Below, piece by piece: positions 7,799-13,519 of a DNA stretch of 13,519 nucleotides. The notes under the pieces were generated by a model, which ran no database searches, was not told the origin of the DNA, and saw only the letters and a program-made list of their open reading frames with translations. Positions within the stretch are counted from its first letter, which is position 1. Each line of letters begins with the position of its first letter. The position numbers were made by a program, and so were the translations under genes. The stretch lies in the NCBI GenBank assembly GCA_046758065.1, contig JBHHZM010000085.1, positions 1 through 13,519 on the forward strand, read 5' to 3'. The stretch comes from JBHHZM01 sp046758065. Lineage in GTDB: Bacteria; Pseudomonadota; Alphaproteobacteria; JAAXGF01.

Positions 7799-8614
7799 TC
7801 AGGCGCTCGCCCGCGCCGCGGCGTCGCGGCCGAGCAGCGCGGCGGTCGCCGCGGCGACATCGTCCTCGCGCATCAGCGATTCGCCGACCAGGAAGCGCCG
7901 CACCCCGGCGCGCGCCATGCGCAGGAGGTCATCGTGAGTCCGAAGTCCGCTCTCGCAGACCAGCGCGGCGTTTGCCGGCGCGAGCGGAGCGAGCCGCTCG
8001 GTCGTTGCGATATCGACGGCGAGAGTCTTGAGGTTCCGGTTGTTGATGCCGATCAGGCGGCTTTCGAGCCTGGCCGCCCGGTCGAGTTCGGTCTCGTCGT
8101 GGATCTCGACGAGCACGTCCATGCCGAGCCCGTTCGCCGCCGCTTCGAGCTCCGCCGCCTGGTCGTCGTCGAGCGCCGCCATGATGAGCAGGATGCAGTC
8201 GGCGCCCAGCGCGCGGGCCTCGACGACCTGGTAGGGGTCGAGAGTGAAATCCTTGCGCAGGCAGGGGAGGGGGACCGCATCGCGGGCGGCCGCGAGGTCG
8301 GCATCGTCGCCCTGGAAATAGGGCGCGTCCGTCAGTACCGAAAGGCAGGCCGCGCCGCCCGCGCGATACGCGCGCGCCAGCGCCGGCGGATCGAAGTCGG
8401 AGCGGATCAGTCCCCGGCTCGGCGACGCCTTCTTGATTTCGGCGATGAGCGCGAGCCCCTCGCTCTCGGCGGCGCGTCCGAGAGCCTCAGCGAAACCGCG
8501 CGGCCGCTCTGCGGCGCCGGCCGCCGCGTCGAGCGCGCTCAACGGACGTTCCGACTTGCGCCGGGCGATATGGGCGCGTTTGTCGGCGCAGATACGGGCG
8601 AGCGTGTCGCTCAT
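7799..8614 (-). CDS. trpC: Indole-3-glycerol phosphate synthase
   Basis: It closes the indole ring of CdRP with loss of CO2 and water, giving indole-3-glycerol phosphate for tryptophan synthesis. The product is a single-domain 271-aa (beta/alpha)8 barrel, not fused to TrpF. Catalytic positions of the family are all present: Glu59 and Lys61 in LIAEIKKASPSRG, Lys121 in LRKDFTLDPYQV, Glu170 in LVEIHDETEL, the Asn pair in GINNRNLKT at about 189-197, and Glu221 and Ser222 in CESGLRTHDD. The phosphate-binding VGESLMR is at 243-249. The frame stays open upstream, but the start at 8614 is supported by its ATGA overlap with the trpD stop and by the family N-terminus MSDTLARICADKR. Translation is likely coupled to trpD. 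Confidence 0.97.
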   Translation of the reverse strand: MSDTLARICADKRAHIARRKSERPLSALDAAAGAAERPRGFAEALGRAAESEGLALIAEIKKASPSRGLIRSDFDPPALARAYRAGGAACLSVLTDAPYFQGDDADLAAARDAVPLPCLRKDFTLDPYQVVEARALGADCILLIMAALDDDQAAELEAAANGLGMDVLVEIHDETELDRAARLESRLIGINNRNLKTLAVDIATTERLAPLAPANAALVCESGLRTHDDLLRMARAGVRRFLVGESLMREDDVAAATAALLGRDAAARASA

Positions 8615-9663
8615 CCGTCGCCGTCCGGGCCTTTGTCGCCCGAGTTGGTGATGCGCACCAGCGTATCGAGCTTGGCTTGGGCCGCGCCGCTGTCGATCGA
8701 ATCGGCGGCGTGGGCGGCGCCGGCCTTGAGGTTCTCGGCGCGCCCGGCGACGACCAACGCCGCCGCAGCGTTGTAGAGCACGATGTCGCGGTAGGGCCCC
8801 GGAGCGCCGGCGAGCAGCGCGCGGATCGCCGCCGCGTTGGTTTCGGCGTCGCCGCCCTTCAAATTCTCGAGTTGCGCGAGGGCGATGCCCGCCTCCTCGG
8901 GACCGACCTCGAAGCTGCGGACCTCGCCGTCGGCGAGTTCGGCGACGTAGGACGGACCGGTGGTGCTGAGTTCGTCCATGCCATCCCTGCCGTGCACGAC
9001 CCAGGCGCGTTTGGCGCCGAGCTTGCCGAGCACCTTCGCGATCGGTTCGACCCAAGCGCGATCGAAAACCCCGACGAGCAGGCGCTTGACCCCCGCCGGG
9101 TTGGAGATCGGACCGAGCAGATTGAAGATCGTCCGGGTGCCGAGCTCGACCCTCGGGCCACCGACGTTGCGCATCGCGCCGTGGTGGCGCGGCGCCATCA
9201 TGAAGCAGATGCCGCCCTCCGTGAGCGCGCGCTGCACCAGCGTCATGTCGGCGTCGAGGTCGACGCCGAGCGCGGCAAGCGCGTCGGCCGCGCCCGACTT
9301 CGACGACGACGCCCGGTTGCCGTGCTTGGCGATGGGCACCCCGGCGCCGGCGACGACCAGCGCCGTCGCCGTCGACACGTTGTAGGTGCCGAGCACGTCG
9401 CCGCCGGTGCCGACGATATCCATGGCGCCGTCGGGCGCGTCGATCGTCAGCGCCTTGGCGCGCATCGTCCGCGCCCCGCCGGTGATTTCGTCGACGGTCT
9501 CGCCGCGCACCCTGAGCGCCATGAGAAAACCGCCGATCTGGGCCGGAGTCGCATCGCCCGACATCATGATGTCGAAAGCGGCGCGGGCCTGATCGACGCT
9601 CAGCGGCTCGCCCCGCGCCACGATTCTGATCAATTTTTTCATGTCGTAGTCTTCGCCGCTCAT
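8611..9663 (-). CDS. trpD: Anthranilate phosphoribosyltransferase
   Basis: It transfers phosphoribose from PRPP to anthranilate, the second committed step of tryptophan synthesis. The product is 350 aa, normal for a stand-alone TrpD without a fused TrpG. PRPP-binding motifs are GTGGD (85-89), NVST (95-98) and KHGNR (113-117). The anthranilate-site segment PRVELGTRTIFNLLGPISNP is at 170-189. The usual KHGNRAVSS motif reads KHGNRASSS here, a mild change. The ATG at 9663 overlaps the trpG stop in ATGA and is preceded by AAAAGGGG at normal spacing. A second ATG seven codons later (MKKLIRIV) is a weaker alternative. It overlaps trpC by four bases at its own end. Confidence 0.97.
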   Translation of the reverse strand: MSGEDYDMKKLIRIVARGEPLSVDQARAAFDIMMSGDATPAQIGGFLMALRVRGETVDEITGGARTMRAKALTIDAPDGAMDIVGTGGDVLGTYNVSTATALVVAGAGVPIAKHGNRASSSKSGAADALAALGVDLDADMTLVQRALTEGGICFMMAPRHHGAMRNVGGPRVELGTRTIFNLLGPISNPAGVKRLLVGVFDRAWVEPIAKVLGKLGAKRAWVVHGRDGMDELSTTGPSYVAELADGEVRSFEVGPEEAGIALAQLENLKGGDAETNAAAIRALLAGAPGPYRDIVLYNAAAALVVAGRAENLKAGAAHAADSIDSGAAQAKLDTLVRITNSGDKGPDGDG

Positions 9664-10274
9664 GCCGTGCCCCTTTTCACCGCTCCCGCCCCGGTCGCAA
9701 TCTTTCGGGCAATGTCGAGAAAGTTCTGCAACAGCGCGTGACCATGCTCCGAGGCGATGCTCTCGGGGTGAAACTGAACGCCGTAGATCGGCAGTTCGCG
9801 ATGTTCGAGCCCCATGATCACGCCGTCGTCGGTCTCGGCGGTGATTTCGAGGCAGTCGGGCAGGCTCTCTCGCTCGACCACCAGCGAATGGTAGCGCGTC
9901 GCCTCGAAGCCGTCGGGTAGCCCGGCGAACACGCCGCGCCCGTCATGACGGATGACGCTGAGCTTGCCGTGCATCACATAAGGGGCGCGCACCACCCGTC
10001 CGCCGAACGCCTGTCCGATTGCCTGATGACCGAGACAGACGCCGAGCAATGGCACGCCTTCGGCGGCGGCTCGCACCACGAGCTCGAGGCAAATTCCGGC
10101 CTGATCGGGGTCGCAGGGTCCCGGAGACAGCACCATGGCCTCGCGCGCTTTCGCCAACGCCTCGTCGGCGGTGATGGCGTCGTTGCGCTTCACTTCGACC
10201 TCTGCGCCGAGCTCCCCGAGGAAGTGCATGAGGTTGTAGGTGAAGCTATCGTAATTGTCAATTAGTAGCAACAT
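9660..10274 (-). CDS. trpG: Anthranilate synthase glutamine amidotransferase subunit
   Basis: It releases ammonia from glutamine for anthranilate synthase (TrpE) and may also serve aminodeoxychorismate synthase as PabA. The product is 204 aa, a complete class I glutamine amidotransferase with the triad Cys80 (GVCLGHQAIG), His169 and Glu171 (YGVQFHPES). The N-terminal DNYDSFTYNL and the oxyanion-loop LSPGPCDPDQAG are typical of TrpG/PabA. It is the first gene of the operon. No trpE lies next to it: upstream is a divergent copper operon, unlike the common trpE-trpG order. The region before the ATG is AT-rich (TTACTATATTGAA) with no recognisable ribosome binding site; the start is nevertheless well supported because the family motif begins at residue 6. 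No typical trp attenuator with Trp codons is visible. Confidence 0.96.
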   Translation of the reverse strand: MLLLIDNYDSFTYNLMHFLGELGAEVEVKRNDAITADEALAKAREAMVLSPGPCDPDQAGICLELVVRAAAEGVPLLGVCLGHQAIGQAFGGRVVRAPYVMHGKLSVIRHDGRGVFAGLPDGFEATRYHSLVVERESLPDCLEITAETDDGVIMGLEHRELPIYGVQFHPESIASEHGHALLQNFLDIARKIATGAGAVKRGTA

Positions 10275-10275
10275 T

Positions 10276-10317
10276 TCAATATAGTAACATAACGTTCTTC
10301 GCGCGGAACATCAGCAT
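10276..10317 (-). other. Possible 13-codon leader ORF before trpG
   Basis: A short frame, MLMFRAKNVMLLY, ends in TGA one base before the trpG ATG. It is preceded by GGGA at a plausible distance. It has no Trp codon, so it is not an attenuation leader peptide. Ribosomes finishing it could re-start on trpG, which lacks its own clear binding site. The same frame stays open to 10491 but would then run through the copA promoter. It may be chance. Confidence 0.2.
10286..10314 (-). promoter_or_regulatory. Weak candidate promoter for trpG
   Basis: On the minus strand CTGATG (10309-10314) and TATGTT (10286-10291) are 17 bases apart. The -10 matches the consensus at 4 of 6 positions and the -35 at only 3 of 6. 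The start site would be about five bases before the ATG, giving an almost leaderless transcript. A competing TATATT lies even closer to the ATG. I consider this only tentative. Confidence 0.25.
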
Positions 10318-10331
10318 GGGAATCCCAGCAT
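10312..10331. repeat. CAGCAT direct repeats flanking a GGGAATCCC dyad
   Basis: CAGCAT occurs at 10312-10317 and again at 10326-10331 (period 14). The dyad GGGAATCCC (10318-10326) sits between them, sharing one base with the second repeat. It lies 40-60 bases upstream of the trpG start, where a regulator could bind. I do not recognise it as a known operator. Confidence 0.3.
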
Positions 10332-10442
10332 AGCCCGCCGCGCGCGCGAAGGGAACAGGCGCCGCGCGCACAGCGGAAAGAGGGTATGCGGGCAATATGG
10401 GATTCGGCCGTGGTGGACCCGCGATCGTTACGAGAAAAATGC

Positions 10443-10474
10443 TTGACCTTCCTGTAACTAGAAGCCTTATCTGT
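10443..10474 (+). promoter_or_regulatory. CueR-controlled copA promoter and operator
   Basis: TTGACC (10443-10448), a long 19-base spacer and TATCTG (10468-10473) give the unusual spacing of MerR-family promoters. The left operator arm ACCTTCC (10446-10452) matches the copper-regulator consensus exactly. The right arm after seven bases is AGAAGCC (10460-10466), matching GGAAGGT at only 4 of 7 positions. In this class the activator binds the spacer and, with Cu(I), bends the DNA so that RNA polymerase can use the promoter. cueR is the second gene of the operon it controls. Confidence 0.8.
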
Positions 10475-10496
10475 CTCGGGTTCGTTCCCATTCGCC

Positions 10497-10503
10497 AAGG
10501 AGG
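10497..10503 (+). promoter_or_regulatory. copA ribosome binding site
   Basis: AAGGAGG is a full match to the anti-16S consensus, 11 bases before the ATG at 10515. The spacing is slightly long; GGCAGG at 10505-10510 lies closer. Confidence 0.6.
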
Positions 10504-10514
10504 CGGCAGGTCCC

Positions 10515-12998
10515 ATGAACGCCGTATCGCTTTCCCAAACCACCTTCGACGAAGCCGGCGGGGGCGCCGAAGCCATCACAGAGTCCCGGGTGACGCTCGC
10601 CATCGAGGGCATGACCTGCGCGTCCTGTGTTGCGCGCGTCGAGCGCGCACTTCTGCGGGCGCCGGGGGTCGCGGAAGCGACCGTCAATCTGGCGACCGAG
10701 CGCGCCGCGGTGCGCTACGACCCGACCGAGACCAACCTCGCGGCGCTCGCCGGGGCGATCGCGAAGGCAGGCTACGGCGTCCCCGAGGAAACCTTTGAAC
10801 TCGCCATCGAAGGGATGACATGCGCCTCCTGCGTGAGCCGGGTCGAGCGGGCATTGGCGAAGGTCCCCGGCGTCCGCGCCGCCGTGGTCAACCTGGCCAA
10901 CGAGCGCGCCCGGGTGAGCGGCCTCGCGGGAACGCTCGACGCTCCGGCGTTGATCGACGCGGTGAAGCGGGCCGGCTACTGCGCGTCGCTGCAAGCCGAA
11001 CGCCCGGCAGCCGAGGACGAGGAAAGCGCCGCGCGCCGCCGGCTTGCCCGCGAACGCAACATGGTGCTCGTCGCCGCGTTCCTCAGCCTTCCGCTCGTCG
11101 CGCAGATGGCTGCCGACTTTCTCGGGCTCGATTTCAAGCTTTCGCCCTGGCTGCAACTCACCCTGGCGACGCCGGTGCAGTTCGTCCTCGGGGCGGGTTT
11201 CTACGCCGCGGCATGGAAAGGGATCAGGGCGCTTACCGGCAACATGGACCTGCTCGTCGCGCTCGGCACGTCGGCGGCCTACGGCCTCAGCGTTGCCTTG
11301 ACGATCTGGCCCGAATACGGCGACGGCGGCCTCTACTTCGAGGCTGCGGCGGTGATCATCGTGCTGGTGCGGCTCGGCCGCTGGCTCGAGCACCGCGCCA
11401 AACGCAGCACCAGCGAGGCGATTCGCGCGCTTGCCCGGCTGCGTCCGGCGACCGCCCGGGTATTGCGCGACGGCGCTGAGATCGAAGTGCCGGTCGATGC
11501 CCTCATCGGCGGTGAGACGGCGGTCGTTCGTCCCGGAGAACGCATCCCGGCGGACGGCGAGGTCATCGGCGGCGACAGCGAGGTCGACGAGGCGCTGATC
11601 ACCGGCGAAAGCCTGCCGGTTCCCAAGCGCGTCGGCGATACGGTAATCGGCGGCGCGGTCAACGGGGCGGGGCTGCTGCATCTGCGTCTTACCGGCGTGG
11701 GCGCGGAATCGATGCTCTCCCGGATCATTCGTCTGGTCGAGAACGCGCAGGCGAGCAAGGCGCCGGTGCAGCGCCTCGTCGACCGGGTCACCGCGGTTTT
11801 CGTGCCCGTTGTCGTGGCCATCGCAGCGGCAACCTTCCTCGGCTGGTGGCTCGCCGGAGCCGGGCCGGCGGCGGCGCTGGTCACGGCGGTCACGGTGCTG
11901 GTCATCGCCTGTCCCTGTGCCCTGGGACTGGCGACACCGACGGCGATCATGGTCGGCACCGGGGTCGCGGCGCGCGCCGGTATTCTAATCAAGGACGCCG
12001 AGGCGCTTGAGCGTGCGCACAGGATCGCTGTCGTCGTGCTCGACAAGACCGGGACGCTGACCGAAGGGCGGCCGAGCGTCACCGACATCGTCGGCCTCGC
12101 CGAGAGCGAGCGCGAAGTTCTCGCTCTCGCCGCCGCGGTCCAGGCCGGCAGCGAACATCCGCTCGCCCGCGGCGTTCTGGAACGGGCGCAAACCGAAGGC
12201 ATCGCGCCGGCCGCATCGACCGGCTTCAAGAGCCTGACGGGGCAGGGGGTGAGCGCAATCGTTGAGAAACGCCGCATCTGGTTCGGCAACCGGCGGCTCA
12301 TGACGGGCGCCGGGGTCGAGGTTATCAGCGGCGAGGAAGTCGCCACGAGACTCGAAGACGAGGGCAAGACGGTGATGTGGCTCGCAGCGGAGGATAGCGG
12401 GCCGGGAAGCGTGCTGCTTGGCCTCGTCGCGGTGCGCGATCGCGTCAAGGTCGGAGCGGCGCAGGCGATCGCCCGGCTCGAGCGGCTCGGCATCGAAACG
12501 GTGATGCTGACCGGAGACAACCGGCGCACGGCGGAGATCGTCGCCGGCGAGGTCGGGATCGACCGGGTGGTCGCCGAAGTGCTGCCCGAAAACAAGGCCG
12601 ACGAGGTAACGCGCTTGCGCGCGGGCGGCCGCCTCGTCGCCATGGTGGGCGACGGCATCAACGATGCGCCGGCGCTCGCTGCGGCCGACATCGGCATCGC
12701 CATGGGGACCGGCACCGACGTCGCCATGCACGCAGCGGGTCTGACGCTCATGCGCGGCGCCCCGAAGCTGATCGGCGATGCGATATCGGTGTCACGCGCC
12801 ACCTACCGCAAGATCTTGCAGAACCTGTTCTGGGCTTTCATATACAACGTGGTGGGCATCCCGCTCGCCGCCGCCGGGCTGGTGACCCCGGTGCTTGCCG
12901 GCGCGGCAATGGCGTTCTCGAGTGTGAGTGTGGTAACCAACGCGCTGTTGCTGCGGCGCTGGCGTGCCGAGGCGCAAGGCGCAGGAGACCGGGTATGA
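10515..12998 (+). CDS. copA: Cu(I)-exporting P1B-type ATPase CopA
   Basis: An inner-membrane pump that uses ATP to move Cu(I), and probably Ag(I), out of the cytoplasm. The product is 827 aa. Two N-terminal heavy-metal-associated domains carry MTCASC at 33-38 and 101-106. Membrane helices start near 183. Pump motifs follow in order: TGES (363-366), the transport CPC motif (466-468), the phosphorylated Asp510 in DKTGT, SEHPL with His548-Pro549, TGDN (666-669) and GDGIND (712-717). Tyr777-Asn778 and the late MAFSS (799-803), together with CPC, define the Cu(I) (P1B-1) class rather than the Zn/Cd/Pb class. The start is supported by AAGGAGG. The upstream CueR-type promoter and the overlapping cueR (ATGA) show it belongs to a copper-induced two-gene operon. 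No copper chaperone or multicopper oxidase gene is visible. Confidence 0.96.
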   Translation: MNAVSLSQTTFDEAGGGAEAITESRVTLAIEGMTCASCVARVERALLRAPGVAEATVNLATERAAVRYDPTETNLAALAGAIAKAGYGVPEETFELAIEGMTCASCVSRVERALAKVPGVRAAVVNLANERARVSGLAGTLDAPALIDAVKRAGYCASLQAERPAAEDEESAARRRLARERNMVLVAAFLSLPLVAQMAADFLGLDFKLSPWLQLTLATPVQFVLGAGFYAAAWKGIRALTGNMDLLVALGTSAAYGLSVALTIWPEYGDGGLYFEAAAVIIVLVRLGRWLEHRAKRSTSEAIRALARLRPATARVLRDGAEIEVPVDALIGGETAVVRPGERIPADGEVIGGDSEVDEALITGESLPVPKRVGDTVIGGAVNGAGLLHLRLTGVGAESMLSRIIRLVENAQASKAPVQRLVDRVTAVFVPVVVAIAAATFLGWWLAGAGPAAALVTAVTVLVIACPCALGLATPTAIMVGTGVAARAGILIKDAEALERAHRIAVVVLDKTGTLTEGRPSVTDIVGLAESEREVLALAAAVQAGSEHPLARGVLERAQTEGIAPAASTGFKSLTGQGVSAIVEKRRIWFGNRRLMTGAGVEVISGEEVATRLEDEGKTVMWLAAEDSGPGSVLLGLVAVRDRVKVGAAQAIARLERLGIETVMLTGDNRRTAEIVAGEVGIDRVVAEVLPENKADEVTRLRAGGRLVAMVGDGINDAPALAAADIGIAMGTGTDVAMHAAGLTLMRGAPKLIGDAISVSRATYRKILQNLFWAFIYNVVGIPLAAAGLVTPVLAGAAMAFSSVSVVTNALLLRRWRAEAQGAGDRV
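10588..10989 (+). repeat. Tandem metal-binding domain duplication inside copA
   Basis: The two heavy-metal-associated domains are about 68 residues apart and nearly identical around the metal site: LAIEGMTCASCVARVERAL against LAIEGMTCASCVSRVERAL. The DNA is also similar but differs mostly at third codon positions, so this is an old duplication kept by selection, as is common in CopA proteins. Confidence 0.7.
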
Positions 12999-13420
12999 AC
13001 ATCGGCGAGGCGGCGGCGCGCTCCGGCGTGAGCGCCAAGACCATCCGTTACTACGAATCGATCGGGCTGATCGCGACCGCGCCGCGCACCGATGGCGGGT
13101 ATCGAAGCTATGACGACACCGACGTGGCGTTTCTGCTTTTCATCCGGCGGGCGCGCGGACTCGGCTTCAGCGTCGATGACGTCACCCGCCTGCTCGCCCT
13201 CTACCGCGACAAGAACCGGGCGAGCGCCGATGTGCGGGCGCTGGCGCTCAGGCATTTGGACGAGATTGAGCGAAAACTCGCCGAGCTCCGCTCCATGCGC
13301 AATACGCTTCGACACCTGGTCGAGCGCTGCCACGGCGACGAGCGCCCCGATTGCCCCATCCTCGACGACCTCGCCGGCGAGACGACGAATGACGAACCCG
13401 AGCGCGTGCGAACGGCCTAG
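12995..13420 (+). CDS. cueR: Copper-responsive MerR-family activator CueR
   Basis: A cytoplasmic dimeric activator that senses Cu(I), Ag(I) or Au(I) and turns on copper export genes. The product is 141 aa (E. coli CueR is 135). The N-terminal winged helix (MNIGEAAARSGVSAKTIRYY) is followed by the second wing (GGYRSYDDTDV), a long dimer helix (about 79-110) and the metal loop. The metal ligands Cys112 and Cys120, in CHGDERPDC, fall at the same numbers as in E. coli CueR. Ser77 (RASADVR), associated with preference for monovalent metals, is also conserved, which argues against MerR, ZntR or PbrR. The ATG overlaps the copA stop by four bases and has AGGAGA upstream. As the second gene behind a CueR-type promoter, it should be autoregulated. 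No partner gene follows within the 99 remaining bases. Confidence 0.95.
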   Translation: MNIGEAAARSGVSAKTIRYYESIGLIATAPRTDGGYRSYDDTDVAFLLFIRRARGLGFSVDDVTRLLALYRDKNRASADVRALALRHLDEIERKLAELRSMRNTLRHLVERCHGDERPDCPILDDLAGETTNDEPERVRTA

Positions 13421-13482
13421 TGTGGTGTCCCGGGAATCCGTTGATGAAGCTTGCGGCTGCCCGGCGCGATTCGAGCCGGCGC

Positions 13483-13511
13483 CCTCACCCTTCGACAAGC
13501 TCAGGGTGAGG
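13483..13511. repeat. REP-like palindrome after cueR
   Basis: CCTCACCCT (13483-13491) and AGGGTGAGG (13503-13511) form a perfect 9-bp stem around an 11-base loop. The element contains CTTCGACAAGCTCAGG, which from memory resembles a dispersed intergenic palindromic repeat seen in many proteobacterial genomes. It lies 63 bases after cueR and could act as a transcript end, although no T run is present. Only one copy is in the window. Confidence 0.55.
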
Positions 13512-13519
13512 CTGAATTG

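Noticed and set aside
6036..7937. 633-aa open frame on the plus strand opposite moeA and moaC
   Set aside because: It is a shadow of GC-rich codon bias. Its translation is rich in Arg, Asp, Gly and His with no recognisable domain, while the opposite strand encodes complete MoeA and MoaC.
8615..9055. Longer TrpC beginning at 9055
   Set aside because: The extra 147 residues are an Arg-rich shadow of trpD. The ATG at 8614 overlaps the trpD stop and matches the family N-terminus.
8677..9741. 354-aa open frame on the plus strand opposite trpD
   Set aside because: Antisense to a complete trpD with all catalytic motifs; no domain and no plausible ribosome binding site.
10294..10309. GTTC-N8-GAAC near trpG considered as a second SOS site
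   Set aside because: The alphaproteobacterial box is a direct repeat with a 7-base spacer. This is an inverted pair with 8 bases, so I do not regard it as a LexA site.
10275..10514. Trp attenuator or tRNA-like leader before trpG
   Set aside because: No run of Trp codons, no terminator hairpin with a T run, and no tRNA cloverleaf could be found.
10262..10687. 141-aa minus-strand frame across the trpG-copA gap
   Set aside because: It overlaps the start of both trpG and copA and the CueR promoter, is rich in Ser, Arg and Ala, and matches no family.

Overview
The window is a GC-rich, densely coded stretch of bacterial chromosome. It looks alphaproteobacterial and probably Rhodospirillales-like, although no species can be named. 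The evidence is the gene order trpG-trpD-trpC-moaC-moeA-lexA next to comEC, gltX and gltA, an SOS box of the alphaproteobacterial GTTC-N7-GTTC type, a ComEC with a degenerate C-terminal domain, and a GltX with an incomplete zinc site. Almost every base belongs to a recognisable core gene. I see no phage, transposase, CRISPR array, tRNA or rRNA.

Layout. Positions 71-1408 (minus) hold gltA, citrate synthase. Positions 1544-2947 (minus) hold gltX, glutamyl-tRNA synthetase. A divergent gap of about 200 bp leads to comEC (3145-5301, plus). comEC meets lexA (5298-5984, minus) tail to tail, and their stop codons overlap. Upstream of lexA lies a clear SOS promoter (6004-6057). Positions 6099-10274 (minus) carry a tight operon transcribed trpG, trpD, trpC, moaC, moeA. 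It joins the middle of tryptophan synthesis to two molybdenum cofactor genes, with ATGA start/stop overlaps at the first two junctions. A 240-bp divergent region (10275-10514) separates trpG from a copper-resistance operon on the plus strand: copA (10515-12998) and cueR (12995-13420). That operon is driven by a CueR-type promoter with a 19-bp spacer. The window ends in an inverted repeat that resembles a dispersed palindromic repeat.

How the genes work together. TrpG, TrpD and TrpC give the glutamine amidotransferase, phosphoribosyltransferase and indole-glycerol-phosphate synthase steps; the synthase partner TrpE is not next to trpG here. MoaC and MoeA act early and late in molybdenum cofactor synthesis. 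LexA represses the DNA-damage regulon and itself. CopA exports Cu(I), and CueR switches on copA and its own gene when cytoplasmic Cu(I) rises.

I found no novel multi-gene system. The points worth a second look are local: the synteny break at trpG with a start region lacking an obvious ribosome binding site, the comEC/lexA stop overlap, the SOS promoter architecture, the CueR operator with a degenerate right arm, and the terminal palindrome.
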